This document shows positions 10,001-19,174 of a stretch of 64,000 nucleotides of DNA, piece after piece. Origin of the DNA: Stieleria neptunia (lineage in GTDB: Bacteria; Planctomycetota; Planctomycetia; Pirellulales; Pirellulaceae). How positions within the stretch are numbered: position 1 is the first letter of the stretch; each line of letters starts with the position of its first letter. The position numbers and the translations under genes are program-made. Location of the stretch: assembly GCF_007754155.1 (NCBI RefSeq), contig NZ_CP037423.1, positions 7,746,938 through 7,810,937 on the forward strand, written 5' to 3'. The notes under the pieces are model-generated. The model worked only from the letters and a program-made list of their open reading frames with translations. It was not told the origin of the DNA and did not search any database.

Positions 10001-10210
10001 GCGGAAACCCGAGTCGTCAGCGATCTGTACGCCGACCAGCTCGCCTATTTCCGCCAGCATCCCGACCGCGCGAAAGAATACTTGTCGGTCGGAGAGATCA
10101 AGTTTGATAAACACGACGGCGTCCCGTCATCCGATCAAGCAGCGCTTGCCGCGACCGCCGTCGTGATCGGGACCCTCATGAACTACGACGAAAGTGTGAT
10201 GAAGCGATGA
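7016..10210 (+). CDS. PSCyt1/DUF1549/LamG/DUF1553 secreted protein
   Basis: A 1064-residue planctomycete-type protein. Residues 1-29 look like a signal peptide. Residues 35-115 carry a c-type haem site (ENCYHCHGPD) in the Planctomycete cytochrome (PSCyt1) context RPILSENCYHCH. DUF1549 follows (AADWLDVARYSDTYGYQVD; CCRCHSHKYDPITQ gives a second CxxCH). Around residues 440-640 is a LamG/concanavalin-like insertion (FSVSLWIKTPD, GDNLAIGQRF). The C-terminal third is DUF1553 (LADWMLRPDHPLTSRVAVNR, RVRRERTSSPLQAFVLLNGP). It is thought to act outside the cytoplasm with the adjacent DUF1501 protein; the reaction is not established. The next gene overlaps by four bases. Confidence 0.93.
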   Translation: MLRLFRFFFPIILAAPTVMGTSTDNASADEPLQFNRDIRPILSENCYHCHGPDASAREAELRLDTEEGAKEWAVVSGEAESSELVARIFSDDPDTLMPPADSERALTEKQKQLLRRWVNEGASYQAHWSFQTPLAQRVPAVAGDRAVNPIDHFIFHRLQTNSLQLAPAADKETLLRRITFDLIGLPPTIAELDHFLADTSPRAIEKVIDRLLADSRYGERMAADWLDVARYSDTYGYQVDRDRFVWPYRDWVVDAFNRNLGYDHFLRQQLAGDLLPDPSRDQILATTFNRLHPQKVEGGSVPEEFRIEYVADRTQTVSTAFLGLTMECCRCHSHKYDPITQTEYYQLSAFFANIDEAGLYSFFTPSIPTPTLGLPNDAQAVRLSQLQRDIDSHLASYHKACEKQIDIDAYRDLLDTNAAPSDPTETPASAQASDKSSGNNDNDTDPVDRLYATPIESLDFESPPSAPNQSVPGIAGNAVRLTGDDVVNLKTGNFRRDQPFSVSLWIKTPDVKDRAVVFHRSRAWTDAASRGYQLLIEDGHLSWSLIHFWPGNAIRIRTPDPIPVNQWVHVVVTNDGSSSAGGLSIAIDGQRVPAVTVRDHLTKQITGGGGDNLAIGQRFRDRGFTSGEVDSFRVFDCELTDLEIQRLARRDESLTWVRSAPQDWTPAQRHIMSDHLLRRHDADLAQHRERLGQARRVLCQLQDQIQEIMVMKEAPGVRTTYRLERGAYDAPAEAVTPGTPKAILGLDDSTRKDRLGLADWMLRPDHPLTSRVAVNRIWQLCFGVGLVRTPEDFGSQGEPPTHPELLDWLAIDFVNSGWDIKRLIKQIMMSATYQASSEHPDPAVWNRDPENRWLSRHNAYRLPAEMLRDQALALSGQLVSKLGGPPVKPYEVEASFKPSKRDSGEGLYRRSIYTYWKRTGPAPAMMTLDAAKRDVCRVRRERTSSPLQAFVLLNGPQYVESARVLAFRLITEQGDDADAVLLAAFRTLTSRYPTDAETRVVSDLYADQLAYFRQHPDRAKEYLSVGEIKFDKHDGVPSSDQAALAATAVVIGTLMNYDESVMKR

Positions 10211-11679
10211 AAGAAACCTCCCCCCTCCATCCGAACCGAACGTCGTTGTTGCGTCGTGAATTGTTTGCCGCCGGCGGACTGGGGATGGGCAGCCTGGCGA
10301 TGGCCGCGATGGCCCGTCGCGATGCCAGCGCCGCTCCCGCGACCGATCCGTCGCCCCGCGCGATGGGGCTGCATCTGCCGCAGCGCGCCAAACGGGTCAT
10401 CTATCTATTCCAATCCGGTGCACCGAGCCAATTGGATTTGCTGGACCACAAACCGCTGCTCAACGAACGGCATGGGACCGAGTTGCCAGCCTCGGTGCGC
10501 GGCGGGCAACGATTGACCGGGATGAGCGGCAATCAATCCAGTTTGCCGCTGGTCGGTTCGCCTTGGAAATTTTCGCGTTACGGTCAATCGGGCGCCCAAC
10601 TCAGCGAGCTGATGCCCCACTTGGCCGGCGTCGCGGACGAATTGTGCATCGTGCGGTCGATGCACACCGAAGCGATCAACCACGGCCCCGGCGTCACATT
10701 CGTGCAAACCGGCAGCATGTTCCCCGGACGTCCCAGCATGGGGGCTTGGTTGGATTATGGGTTGGGCCGCGAAAACGACGACCTGCCCTCGTTTGTCGTC
10801 ATGGTCACCAAGAACAAGGGCGGCCAGCCATTGGTGTCGCGGCTTTGGGGCAGCGGCTTTTTGCCCAGCCGCCACCAAGGCGTCCGGTTTCGCAGCGGCA
10901 AAGATCCCGTGTTGTACTTGAACAACCCCGACGGGATCGACCCAGACAGCCGGCGCAGTGCCGTCGGTGCCCTGTCCAAGTTGCATCAAATCAAACTCGA
11001 CCAAACCCACGATCCGCTGGTCCAAGCCAGGATCTCGCAGTACGAACTCGCCTATCGAATGCAATCCAGTATTCCCGATGCGACCAACTTGAGCGACGAA
11101 CCGGAAAGCACGTTCAAGCTGTACGGTGACGACGCCAAGAACCCCGGCACGTTTGCCGCCAACTGCGTCTTGGCGCGACGGCTGGCCGAACGCGGCGTCC
11201 GGTTCATTCAGCTGTACCACCCGGGCTGGGACCACCACGGCGGAATCCAAAACGGCTTGCCCCGACAATGCCGCGAAACCGATCAACCCTCCGCGGCGCT
11301 GCTGGCCGATTTGAAGCAACGTGGCATGTTGGAAGACACGTTGGTGATTTGGGGCGGCGAATTCGGTCGCACCAATTACTGCCAAGGCAAACTTTCGCCC
11401 AACAGCTTTGGACGCGATCACCACCCGCGATGCTTCAGCATGTGGATGGCCGGCGGAGGGATTCGGCCGGGCATGACCTACGGCGCGACCGACGAGTTCG
11501 GATACAACATCGCCGAAAATCCCGTCCACATTCATGACCTACAGGCAACGATCCTGCATCAGCTGGGCATCGACCACGAACGATTGACGTTCAAGTACCA
11601 AGGCCGCAACTTCCGCCTGACCGACGTGCACGGCGAAGTCCAACACGCACTGATCGATTCGCCCCCAACCGTGGGATAG
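10207..11679 (+). CDS. DUF1501 (sulfatase-like) protein, Tat signal
   Basis: A 490-residue partner of the preceding gene, overlapping it as ATGA. The N-terminus has a twin-arginine-like signal (LLRRELFAAGGLGMGSLAMA). The DUF1501 core shows IYLFQSGAPSQLDLLDHKP, HGPGVTFVQTGS, YHPGWDHHGGI and the ending IHDLQATILHQLGIDHERLTFKYQGRNFRLTDV. DUF1501 belongs to the alkaline phosphatase/sulfatase fold group, and it is nearly always paired with DUF1549/DUF1553 proteins in planctomycetes. Substrate unknown. Confidence 0.93.
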   Translation: MKETSPLHPNRTSLLRRELFAAGGLGMGSLAMAAMARRDASAAPATDPSPRAMGLHLPQRAKRVIYLFQSGAPSQLDLLDHKPLLNERHGTELPASVRGGQRLTGMSGNQSSLPLVGSPWKFSRYGQSGAQLSELMPHLAGVADELCIVRSMHTEAINHGPGVTFVQTGSMFPGRPSMGAWLDYGLGRENDDLPSFVVMVTKNKGGQPLVSRLWGSGFLPSRHQGVRFRSGKDPVLYLNNPDGIDPDSRRSAVGALSKLHQIKLDQTHDPLVQARISQYELAYRMQSSIPDATNLSDEPESTFKLYGDDAKNPGTFAANCVLARRLAERGVRFIQLYHPGWDHHGGIQNGLPRQCRETDQPSAALLADLKQRGMLEDTLVIWGGEFGRTNYCQGKLSPNSFGRDHHPRCFSMWMAGGGIRPGMTYGATDEFGYNIAENPVHIHDLQATILHQLGIDHERLTFKYQGRNFRLTDVHGEVQHALIDSPPTVG

Positions 11680-12129
11680 GCTTCCAGCCTGTCATCCACG
11701 CGCACCTTATGCCCTGGCTCCGCCCTACGCCAGGGAACACACTGTCTCGGAGGCTCCGCCTCTCAAACACGCCGAGCATACGACGCATGCCATCCGTCAC
11801 GCACAGCGTGACCTACTGCAGCGTCTATCGGTAGATGTCATGCGAGAGAGCCATGGACCGTCTGGCAATCGGCTTCCCTGGATCGATCGAACAGACGATC
11901 TCCGGTACCACAGCAATGGATCACACCCACGGATGGCAGCGCGTCCCCACGGATCCCAGGCTGCTTTTCATCCGTGGGTTCGCTCTGCCATCCGTGGGTT
12001 CATTTAAATCGGGCACACGGGGCTGTCTTCAGGCTGACGCTTCCAACGTCGCACTGCAACCCGCCGGTTTGACTCCGCGATCCAATCAGACGGATGACCG
12101 GCGCATGACGTTTACCGCTAGACGGTCCA
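11680..12129. other. Intergenic repeats between convergent genes
   Basis: About 450 bases without a gene. A dispersed 23-base repeat sits at 11671-11693 across the stop of the DUF1501 gene. Further on are 'ggctccgcc' repeat words and several copies of the phrase 'atccgtgggtt' between 11930 and 12000. The genes on both sides converge on it. Confidence 0.55.
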
Positions 12130-13104
12130 CTACTTCGTTGCCATCGCTTCGCGCAACGCGTCGGCCAACTCGCGCAGCTCCGTCTTCGTAAACACCTTGT
12201 TGCCCGCCAGCCGTGCCGCCCGCTTCGTCCAGGCGATGTCGATGCCCGGCGGCAAGTCTTCCAACGCAAACGCCAATTCTCCCGGCACCCCCAAAAAATT
12301 AAACTCGTTCGCATCGACGTGAATCTTGCGAGATTCGTTCGTGCTCCACTTCGTCACGCGCATCGGCTGATTGATGATCGCCATCGGATGCTCCTCATCG
12401 GTCGGCGGAACGAGCAGCCAGGTCACCATCGCACCTTCACCGGAGACCGGATCGAGGTACACCAAATGGCGCGTCAGATACTTGCGGTGTTGCCCGTTGC
12501 GCAGCATCACCGACGGGGCATCGAACATCGCCAGCGCCGGGCTTTGGGCGATCAACGACACCTCGGCAAATTGTCGCTCGTTGGTCTTTAGTACTTGTCG
12601 CGCGATGAAACCGAGCGGCACTTCCAGTTCCGACGCCGTGTCCGAGGAGATGATGATTCGCCCCGCAGGACCTTCGACACTGTACCCCACGCCGATCTGC
12701 TGCAATTCGTACCGACCGTGCGAATCCGATTGGTCAACCCGTGCCATGATCGTCAGCGCGCACTTGGTTGCGGCATCGCGGATCGATCCGCTGACCGAAT
12801 CGGTGTCGCCGCTGTTGATCTTCGGCGACGCGACCAAAATCTGCCGATTCCATGACACCTGCTCGGATTCATCTGTCACCCGTGTACCGGGATCGATCAC
12901 CGCAATCGGGACCGGCTGAAACATCGCATCATTCGCGACCGCAGCGGAACGTTGCACCGGTGTCAGATGCGATGCGAACCAGACGCCGATCACGACCGCA
13001 GCGAAACGCAGCGTTTCCGGCACGAGTCGTGGAATCGTTCGACGCCGCGGCGCCGGGCTGTACTGCATCGAATCAACATCCGTTAGAGTGTGAGTTTGTT
13101 TCAT
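12130..13104 (-). CDS. Hypothetical membrane-anchored protein
   Basis: A 324-residue protein with one hydrophobic segment near residues 32-46 (FAAVVIGVWFASHL) after a basic stretch, consistent with a membrane anchor or signal. The rest is soluble and contains no catalytic motif I recognise; the C-terminus ends in a helical region rich in Arg/Glu/Ala. The start MKQTHTL at 13104 leaves 21 bases to the divergent ABC gene; a longer version to 13161 would overlap that gene. Divergent arrangement suggests shared regulation, though I see no operator. Confidence 0.6.
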   Translation of the reverse strand: MKQTHTLTDVDSMQYSPAPRRRTIPRLVPETLRFAAVVIGVWFASHLTPVQRSAAVANDAMFQPVPIAVIDPGTRVTDESEQVSWNRQILVASPKINSGDTDSVSGSIRDAATKCALTIMARVDQSDSHGRYELQQIGVGYSVEGPAGRIIISSDTASELEVPLGFIARQVLKTNERQFAEVSLIAQSPALAMFDAPSVMLRNGQHRKYLTRHLVYLDPVSGEGAMVTWLLVPPTDEEHPMAIINQPMRVTKWSTNESRKIHVDANEFNFLGVPGELAFALEDLPPGIDIAWTKRAARLAGNKVFTKTELRELADALREAMATK

Positions 13105-13125
13105 GACCACGTCGATCACTTCCAG

Positions 13126-13884
13126 ATGTCCCAGCACCGTACCGAATCTCCATCGACGCATACCGGCGAAATTCCGTCACCAGAGTCTGCCCCATCGGCT
13201 CCGGGATCAAGCGTTTCCGCCCCCGTCCTGATCGAAGGGCGACAGGTCTCTCGCCATTATGACGAAGGAAAAGTCGATGCGCTCGCCGAGGCGACTTTTT
13301 CCATCGGCAGGGGACACTATGTCGCCATCGTCGGCAAGAGCGGAAGCGGAAAAACCACCTTGCTCAACATGATCGGCGGCCTCGACCGCCCCACCTCCGG
13401 AGAAATTGTTTACGACGGACAACCGCTCGACGCCCACAGCGACCTCGATCGCCATCGTTCGCACAACGTCGGTTTTGTGTTCCAAAGCTATTACTTGTTG
13501 CCAAATCTGACGGCCGCCGAGAACATTCAAATCCCGATGTTCGAGGCAGACTACGGCGCCGCCGAGCGCGCCGAACGGGCGAAACGCTTGCTCGATCAAG
13601 TCGGCTTGTCGGGCCGCGGAAACCATTTGCCCAGCCAACTCTCCGGCGGCGAATCGCAACGCGTAGCCATCGCCCGGGCACTCGCCAATGGGCCCCAGTT
13701 GATTCTGGCCGACGAACCGACCGGGGCCCTCGACAGCGAGACGGGCGACTCGATTCTGCAGCTGCTCGAAGACCTCAATCGCAACCAATCGATCACCTTG
13801 GTCGTCGTCACCCACGACGAAGCCGTCGCCGCCCGAGCCGATCACCAGCTGCGTCTGGCCGACGGACGCATCGTCAGCCCGTAG
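13126..13884 (+). CDS. ABC transporter ATP-binding protein, LolD/MacB type
   Basis: A 252-residue nucleotide-binding subunit. Walker A is GKSGSGKTT, the Q-loop lies in VGFVFQSYYLLPNLT, the ABC signature is LSGGESQRVAIARALA, Walker B is LILADEPTGALDS and the H-switch is VVVTHDEAVAARA. The YYLLPNLTAAENI stretch and the ADEPTGALDS block are typical of the lipoprotein-release/macrolide-export (LolD, MacB) group. No permease gene is adjacent, so its membrane partner is elsewhere. The ATG at 13126 is preferred; one at 13090 would overlap the divergent gene. Confidence 0.9.
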   Translation: MSQHRTESPSTHTGEIPSPESAPSAPGSSVSAPVLIEGRQVSRHYDEGKVDALAEATFSIGRGHYVAIVGKSGSGKTTLLNMIGGLDRPTSGEIVYDGQPLDAHSDLDRHRSHNVGFVFQSYYLLPNLTAAENIQIPMFEADYGAAERAERAKRLLDQVGLSGRGNHLPSQLSGGESQRVAIARALANGPQLILADEPTGALDSETGDSILQLLEDLNRNQSITLVVVTHDEAVAARADHQLRLADGRIVSP

Positions 13885-14145
13885 AGAACCCGCGCTGGTG
13901 TGCAGGCTTTAGGGACCGCCCAACTCAGGAACGATGCGAAACGCGACGAATCCTAATGATCTCGTCGATTGAGTGTGATGCGGTCAGCGGACCGTTTTAC
14001 GACGTCCTTTCTAGGTCGTCGCCGGGAGTCCAACGGACGACGGCCCGGAAGGGCCATCGTACTCGAAAAATCGGTCGCCCCAAGCTGGATGGTCCCTTCA
14101 GCCGCAGCGTCCCGCAATCCCCTCAAGGCTAAACACCAACACTCC

Positions 14146-15897
14146 TCACGCCACTTTCTTCCCACAGGGCGCCCGCAAATCGAACAGCCCAAAAATCTCT
14201 TCCCGACTCAGTCCCACGTTTCGCGTCGGCGTTTCGCTGGAGGAGAACAGCGCGTCAAACATCTCACGCTTTTGATCCAGCACGTCGTTGATCCGCTGTT
14301 CGATCGTGTTCATCGCCATCATCTTCGTCACCGTGACGGCTCCGGCGGCGCCCAGCCGGTGGGCGCGGTTGATCGCCTGGTCTTCGATCGCCGGATTCCA
14401 CCAGCGGTCGAACAAGAACACGTATTCACAGAACTGCAGATTCAATCCGACACTGCCCGCCCCGTAGCTCATCAGGATCACGTGCGCGTTGGGGTCTTCC
14501 TTGAATCGGTCGATCACCGTGTTGCGTTTCTTTTGCGGGATCTTGCCGTGGTATTCCAGCGGCCCATAGGGCTCCAGCGCGTCGCGGATTTTATCCAGAC
14601 TCTTGACCCACTGACTGAACACGATCGCCTTCTTGCCGCTCGCGGCCACTTCTTCCACGTCGGCGACCAATCGTTCCAGCTTGCAACTGCTGCCGGTGAC
14701 GGGGTCGAAGTTGCAGATTTGCTTTAGCCGCAACACCAACTCGAAGACGTGCTGAATCGTCAACGACTGCTCCAGGTTTTCCAGATACAACACGCCTTCC
14801 TTTTCCGCCGATTCATAAGTCGACCATTGTTCCGGCGTCAGATCCAATTCCGCGTCGCGATACAGTTTCGGTGGCATGTCGTCGAGCACCATGTCTTTGG
14901 TGCGACGCAAGATATAGTCCCCGGCTTGCTTGGCGATCTGGGGCATCGGCATGCCGGGCTTCAGGTAGCCCGGTGAAAGGAATTCGAAAATACCGACCAG
15001 ATCGTCCGGGCAGTTTTCCACCGGAGTTCCCGTCAAAGCCCATGATCGCGTCCGTGGGATGCTGCGAACGACCAGGCTGGTCGTGCTGCTGCGATTTTTG
15101 ATCCGCTGGGCTTCGTCGAGCACCACCAAATCAAAATGCATCGAATCGTCCGTCAGGATTGATTGGTCGCGCATCAACAATTCATAATTTGCGACCTTGA
15201 CGGGAACCTGGGGCGAACGCCATTGGAATTCCCGTTTGGCCGAATTGCCTTCGATCGCCGCGATCGGGATCTCCGGCGCCCAGACGCTGAACTCGCGCAA
15301 CCAGTTCGTCACCAGCGGCTTTGGGCAAACCAACAGCACGCTGCGGACTTCGCCGCTGCACAGCAACAACCGGATCGTGCTGATCGCCTGCATCGTTTTC
15401 CCCAGCCCCATTTCGTCCGCCAAGATGCCGGCGTAGCGAGGAAACAGAAACGCCATGCCGTCCAACTGGTACGGAAACGGCTCGAAGGGAAAATTCAGCT
15501 GCCCGCTGCCGACCAACAGGTCCAACGGGGGTTGCAGCAAGTAGTACAGCCGGTCTTGCAGTTTGACGATGTCCGACGGCGGCTTGATCCGGTTGTGCTT
15601 TCGTTTGGAATCCGACTTACGTTTGGACGCGGCCGGTGCAGCCGCTGAGTTCTCCGGCGATGCGGTTTTGGGTGGAATCCAACGCGCGGAATCCGGGAAC
15701 TGAAATCCACGCGTTTGCGTCGCCAATTTGGGCAGCCGGATCGGGATCGATACCGTTTCAATCGTCGGCAGCGACAGCTCACTGACTTCGACTTGGAACA
15801 TCGAGTCGGCGACCCAGGAAAGATCCGGATCGATCGCCGCAACCAACTCCGACGCGTCGCCGGCGGTGTCGCGTCGTCGGGGAGAAAAAAAACTCAT
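14146..15897 (-). CDS. SNF2-family helicase-like ATPase
   Basis: A 583-residue DNA-dependent ATPase of the SNF2/RapA superfamily. The N-terminal 120 residues are unassigned. The helicase core shows motif I DEMGLGKTMQAI, motif Ia VCPKPLVTNWLREF, motif II VLDEAQRIKN, motif III ALTGTPVENCPDDL, motif V LMSYGAGSVGLNLQ and motif VI DQAINRAHRLGAAG. There is no fused nuclease. It overlaps the stop of the upstream gene at 15897, so the two are translationally coupled. Confidence 0.9.
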   Translation of the reverse strand: MSFFSPRRRDTAGDASELVAAIDPDLSWVADSMFQVEVSELSLPTIETVSIPIRLPKLATQTRGFQFPDSARWIPPKTASPENSAAAPAASKRKSDSKRKHNRIKPPSDIVKLQDRLYYLLQPPLDLLVGSGQLNFPFEPFPYQLDGMAFLFPRYAGILADEMGLGKTMQAISTIRLLLCSGEVRSVLLVCPKPLVTNWLREFSVWAPEIPIAAIEGNSAKREFQWRSPQVPVKVANYELLMRDQSILTDDSMHFDLVVLDEAQRIKNRSSTTSLVVRSIPRTRSWALTGTPVENCPDDLVGIFEFLSPGYLKPGMPMPQIAKQAGDYILRRTKDMVLDDMPPKLYRDAELDLTPEQWSTYESAEKEGVLYLENLEQSLTIQHVFELVLRLKQICNFDPVTGSSCKLERLVADVEEVAASGKKAIVFSQWVKSLDKIRDALEPYGPLEYHGKIPQKKRNTVIDRFKEDPNAHVILMSYGAGSVGLNLQFCEYVFLFDRWWNPAIEDQAINRAHRLGAAGAVTVTKMMAMNTIEQRINDVLDQKREMFDALFSSSETPTRNVGLSREEIFGLFDLRAPCGKKVA

Positions 15898-16454
15898 CAG
15901 GCCGCTTCCGAACCTTGGCGGGACAATTGCGAGTGGGCTTCTTTGACCGCTTCGCGAATCCGTTCAAAGGGTTCGACCGCGTCGGGCAGGTCGACGTAAA
16001 ACTCGGCGATGGCGTCCAGCTCGGCGTGGCGTTCCATCGGGACCAGAAACGTCGATCCGGCCAACTGCACCGCTTCGGATCCGGAGAACGCATCCGCCGC
16101 GACCGGCTTGCCGTCCACCGTCGTGGCTTCCAGAACGAGGGCGACCGGAGATTTCGTGAACGATTCCAGCTTCAACCCTTCCGGCAGATCACAGCAGATC
16201 AGCGAAAGCGGGGTGCGGCACTTTGCGATCAACAGCTTTCCGATCACCTGGGCGACCAGGTGGGAACGCAGCGTGGGGCCGAACAAGATTTCGTGGGCAC
16301 GGGTGGGACGGACCGGCAGGGTGCATTGGAACTCCAGCGGTCGGCCGGCTCGGTCCAAGACCAGCAGTCCGCCGGTCCAGCCGGTCCGCGGGTCATCCAC
16401 GACGGTAAAATAACCGATCGTCGCGTCATTCTTCTTAGGCAAGTTGTCAGGCAT
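15897..16454 (-). CDS. Hypothetical protein coupled to SNF2 ATPase
   Basis: A 185-residue soluble protein of unknown function, beginning MPDNLPKK at 16454. Its stop codon overlaps the start of the SNF2 gene, which suggests a joint task. The sequence is mixed alpha/beta with no membrane segment or known catalytic motif. A longer version from 16676 would enter the divergent promoter region. Conservation could not be checked here. Confidence 0.65.
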   Translation of the reverse strand: MPDNLPKKNDATIGYFTVVDDPRTGWTGGLLVLDRAGRPLEFQCTLPVRPTRAHEILFGPTLRSHLVAQVIGKLLIAKCRTPLSLICCDLPEGLKLESFTKSPVALVLEATTVDGKPVAADAFSGSEAVQLAGSTFLVPMERHAELDAIAEFYVDLPDAVEPFERIREAVKEAHSQLSRQGSEAA

Positions 16455-16795
16455 TCGATCCGAAACCGCGAACAGAAACTGGGAGGTTGGCGGTGATTCG
16501 ATCGCGAGAAGGCTCGCGTGCGAATCAGTGGTCACCGCACCGGTAGACTTCGGCTTTCTGCTTGGGTTGACTTTAACGGTCACGACGCCACAGAAGCGAC
16601 TTGTTGGAAATGAAGAAAACCCGCTTCTGACGATTTTTCCTGGCGTGCGGCGGGAATTTTCCCGGGCTGTTTCCAATTAATCGACAAGCCCATTTTTGTC
16701 GGGTTATACTCGGGGCTTCATCGAGACACGCCGGCGGGAAATTTTTTGGCTCCGCTAGCAAAAGCTTTGTCGCAGCTCCCCAGGATTTATTGCAC
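16455..16795. other. Divergent promoter region
   Basis: A 341-base gap between divergent genes with no supported ORF. It should hold both promoters. No operator-like palindrome stands out. Confidence 0.45.
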
Positions 16796-17254
16796 ATGTC
16801 GTCATACGAGCACGAACCGCTTTCGCCCGTTTTCCGCATCGACGTGACTGCCGAGTCAGACAGCGAGCCTCGAAAATCCAAGGATCAGGTGGTGGTCGAT
16901 TTGTTGCGTCATTTGGTTGCCGGTCAGCAGCAACAGAATCAACTGCTGGAGCGATTGATTCAGCAGAACAACGCGATGAACGAGCAGCGTGCCAGTGAAT
17001 TGCAACAGTGGAAGGAAGCCAACCCTCGGCTGGCCCGTTCCTGTCGCGCCGCGGCGGAGACGCTGAGCCGGGTGCAAACGCAGTTTTTGGACAATTTGAC
17101 CGAAGAGATCTGCGACAGCGAAGACGGCTTGGAAGAGAGCGAATTCATGCTCAACGAGTTCGTCGACCGATTTGGCCCCCGTTTGGCCCATCTCAACGGC
17201 GTCCTGCAAGTCCTCGCGCAACTGGGCAACGGCGAACCCGCCCAAGTCAGCTAA
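16796..17254 (+). CDS. Hypothetical coiled-coil-like protein
   Basis: A 152-residue acidic, glutamine-rich protein. Residues 35-75 contain a likely coiled coil (LLRHLVAGQQQQNQLLERL, NEQRASELQQWKE). No enzyme motif is present. The ATG at 16796 is preferred over a TTG two codons earlier. It stands alone before a tandem repeat and the tRNA-Pro locus. Confidence 0.65.
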   Translation: MSSYEHEPLSPVFRIDVTAESDSEPRKSKDQVVVDLLRHLVAGQQQQNQLLERLIQQNNAMNEQRASELQQWKEANPRLARSCRAAAETLSRVQTQFLDNLTEEICDSEDGLEESEFMLNEFVDRFGPRLAHLNGVLQVLAQLGNGEPAQVS

Positions 17255-17281
17255 GCGGAGCAGCCTCCAGTTTGCCATCTT

Positions 17282-17372
17282 AAAGTGGGGTAAGCCCCCT
17301 GCTCGCCATCGTAAAGTGGGGTAAGCATGCTGCTTGCCATCGCAAAGTGGGGTAAGCATCCTGCTTGCCACC
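17282..17372 (+). repeat. 31-bp tandem repeat, three copies
   Basis: Three tandem units of about 31 bases (17282-17312, 17313-17343, 17344-17372), each starting AAAGTGGGGTAAGC; a decayed unit precedes them. They are a diverged relative of the dispersed GTGGGATAGGCTTCC repeat. They are not CRISPR-like: no spacers. Confidence 0.85.
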
Positions 17373-17588
17373 GGGTTCGCCCGCGAACCCCCAGCCGCCC
17401 CCGGCACGCGAGTTCGGCGATCAACCACTCGGGCGCAAAACGCGCCCACAGCTATTGCCCGGCCAAGATCCAACCACTGGCCCGTCGGCGGAGAATTTCG
17501 CTGAAAAGGTGTCCGGCGAAAAAAAGCTCGTCGAGTGAACCTTTCGCCGGAGCGAGAACTCCGTTATCTTGCCGCCACAATCGCCGAT

Positions 17589-17664
<76 letters not shown>

Positions 17665-17713
17665 GTTACAAAAGACTTCTTTTTCTTATAGCCGAAACCG
17701 CGATTTTGGGTTC

Positions 17714-17730
17714 CGCTTGATGGTCAAGCG
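17714..17730. repeat. 7-bp inverted repeat upstream of integrase
   Basis: CGCTTGA and TCAAGCG with a 3-base spacer. It lies between tRNA-Pro and the integrase gene and may be part of the recombinase arm-site or regulatory region. Confidence 0.5.
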
Positions 17731-17748
17731 TGCGGCGTTTCCACCGGA

Positions 17749-17774
17749 GCCAAAACGGTACATACCGTTTTGGC
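17749..17774. promoter_or_regulatory. 12-bp palindrome, candidate operator/att arm site
   Basis: GCCAAAACGGTA and TACCGTTTTGGC are perfect reverse complements with a 2-base spacer, ending 18 bases before the integrase ATG and overlapping its leader. No T-run follows, so it is not a terminator. It could bind a repressor or the recombinase. Confidence 0.55.
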
Positions 17775-17792
17775 ATTCAGGAGACCCATCGC

Positions 17793-19031
17793 ATGCCCAA
17801 GTTGACTACATCGCATCCCAAGTACCGTAAGCATCGAGCGAGCGGACAAGCCGTCGTCACACTCGACGGACGTGACTTCTATCTCGGCCCCCACGGCACC
17901 CGAGCCAGCAGGCTGGAGTTTGACCGGCTGATCTTGGAGTACTTGGCGAACGACCGTTCGCTCCCGCGCGAAGACGAGACGTCCCTCACAGTCGCGCAGG
18001 TCCTCAACAAATACCGCAAGTACGCCGAGCGGTACTACAAGAAGAATGGCACTCCGACGAGCGAGTCGTACGCGATCAAAACGATCATCCGTCCGATCCG
18101 GCAACTCTACGGGACAAAGCCCGCCTCGGAATTTGGCCCCCTGGCGCTCAAGGCGATTCGGGAATCTTGGATCCAAGCCGGCCACGCACGAGGAACGATC
18201 AACAAGAACGTCCAGCGGATCGTTCGCATGTTCCGCTGGGCAGCATCCGAAGAATTGATCCCAGTCGCAATCCCGCAGGCGCTCTCAACCGTGGAGGGAC
18301 TCAAACGGGGCCGCACGGAGGCTCGTGAGACCAATCCAGTTCTGCCCATCGACCTGTCAACGGTCGAAACGACGATGGAGCATCTCTGTGACGTCGTCCG
18401 CGACATGATTCGAGTTCAATTGCTGACCGGAATGCGCCCCGCGGAGGTTTGTTCGCTTCGTCCAATCGACATCGACCGCTCGGGAGATGTCTGGGAGTAT
18501 CGGCCGGAAGGACACAAGACGGAACACCATGGACGTGACCGCACCGTCTACATTGGCCCCGAAGGCCAAGCCATCCTGACGCCCTATCTTCTCCGGTCCG
18601 AGAACGCCCATTGTTTCTCGCCACGCGAAGCGGTCAAGCAGCAGCAAGGGGCCCAACACGCGGCGAGAGTGACGCCGCTTCACCACGGCAGCCGACCGGG
18701 TTTCTGCCACGCGGGTTTGGCCGGAAAAAAGGCGAAACGGCCACCGGGAACGCGCTACACAAGCGACAGTTACCGTCGCGCAATTCATCGTGCCTGTGAC
18801 GTCGCATTCCCTCCCGGCACACCGCTTGACGGTGACGCACTGAAGATCTGGCAGTCAGAACATCGATGGTCGCCGAATCGATTGCGGCACACCCGCGGGA
18901 CGGAGGTCCGAAAGCAATTTGGCCTGGAGGCGGCTCAGGTCATTCTCGGTCATTCCGTCGCGAATGTGACCGAAATTTACGCGGAGCGTGACGCCGAAAA
19001 GGCCCGTGACGTTGCCCGCAAAACGGGATAG
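17793..19031 (+). CDS. int: Tyrosine recombinase/integrase
   Basis: A 412-residue site-specific recombinase. The N-terminal part includes a SAM-like core-binding domain (SLTVAQVLNKYRKYAERYYKK, then TINKNVQRIVRMFRWA). The catalytic domain shows the first Arg in LLTGMRPAEVCSLRP, HRWSPNRLRHTRGTEV (His-x-x-Arg) and LGHSVANVTEIYAE (His and nucleophile Tyr). An insertion between the Arg and the HxxR box lengthens the domain. An AGGAG site precedes the ATG at 17793. The position directly after tRNA-Pro says it integrated the element that follows. Confidence 0.94.
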   Translation: MPKLTTSHPKYRKHRASGQAVVTLDGRDFYLGPHGTRASRLEFDRLILEYLANDRSLPREDETSLTVAQVLNKYRKYAERYYKKNGTPTSESYAIKTIIRPIRQLYGTKPASEFGPLALKAIRESWIQAGHARGTINKNVQRIVRMFRWAASEELIPVAIPQALSTVEGLKRGRTEARETNPVLPIDLSTVETTMEHLCDVVRDMIRVQLLTGMRPAEVCSLRPIDIDRSGDVWEYRPEGHKTEHHGRDRTVYIGPEGQAILTPYLLRSENAHCFSPREAVKQQQGAQHAARVTPLHHGSRPGFCHAGLAGKKAKRPPGTRYTSDSYRRAIHRACDVAFPPGTPLDGDALKIWQSEHRWSPNRLRHTRGTEVRKQFGLEAAQVILGHSVANVTEIYAERDAEKARDVARKTG

Positions 19032-19174
19032 ATTGAAGGTGTCAATGGCGACGGCTGTTGACACACAAAACAATCGCCGCGCGACGGTGCGGCCGATTGG
19101 GTATCGCGCGCCGACGGTGGTTTCTCTTTGCACCACCGCCGGCCGTGATGCCACTTAAGCAAAGGGACGAGAGG

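Noticed and set aside
17282..17372. Possible CRISPR array
   Set aside because: The 31-bp units are directly adjacent without spacers and no cas gene is near; they are diverged copies of the dispersed repeat.
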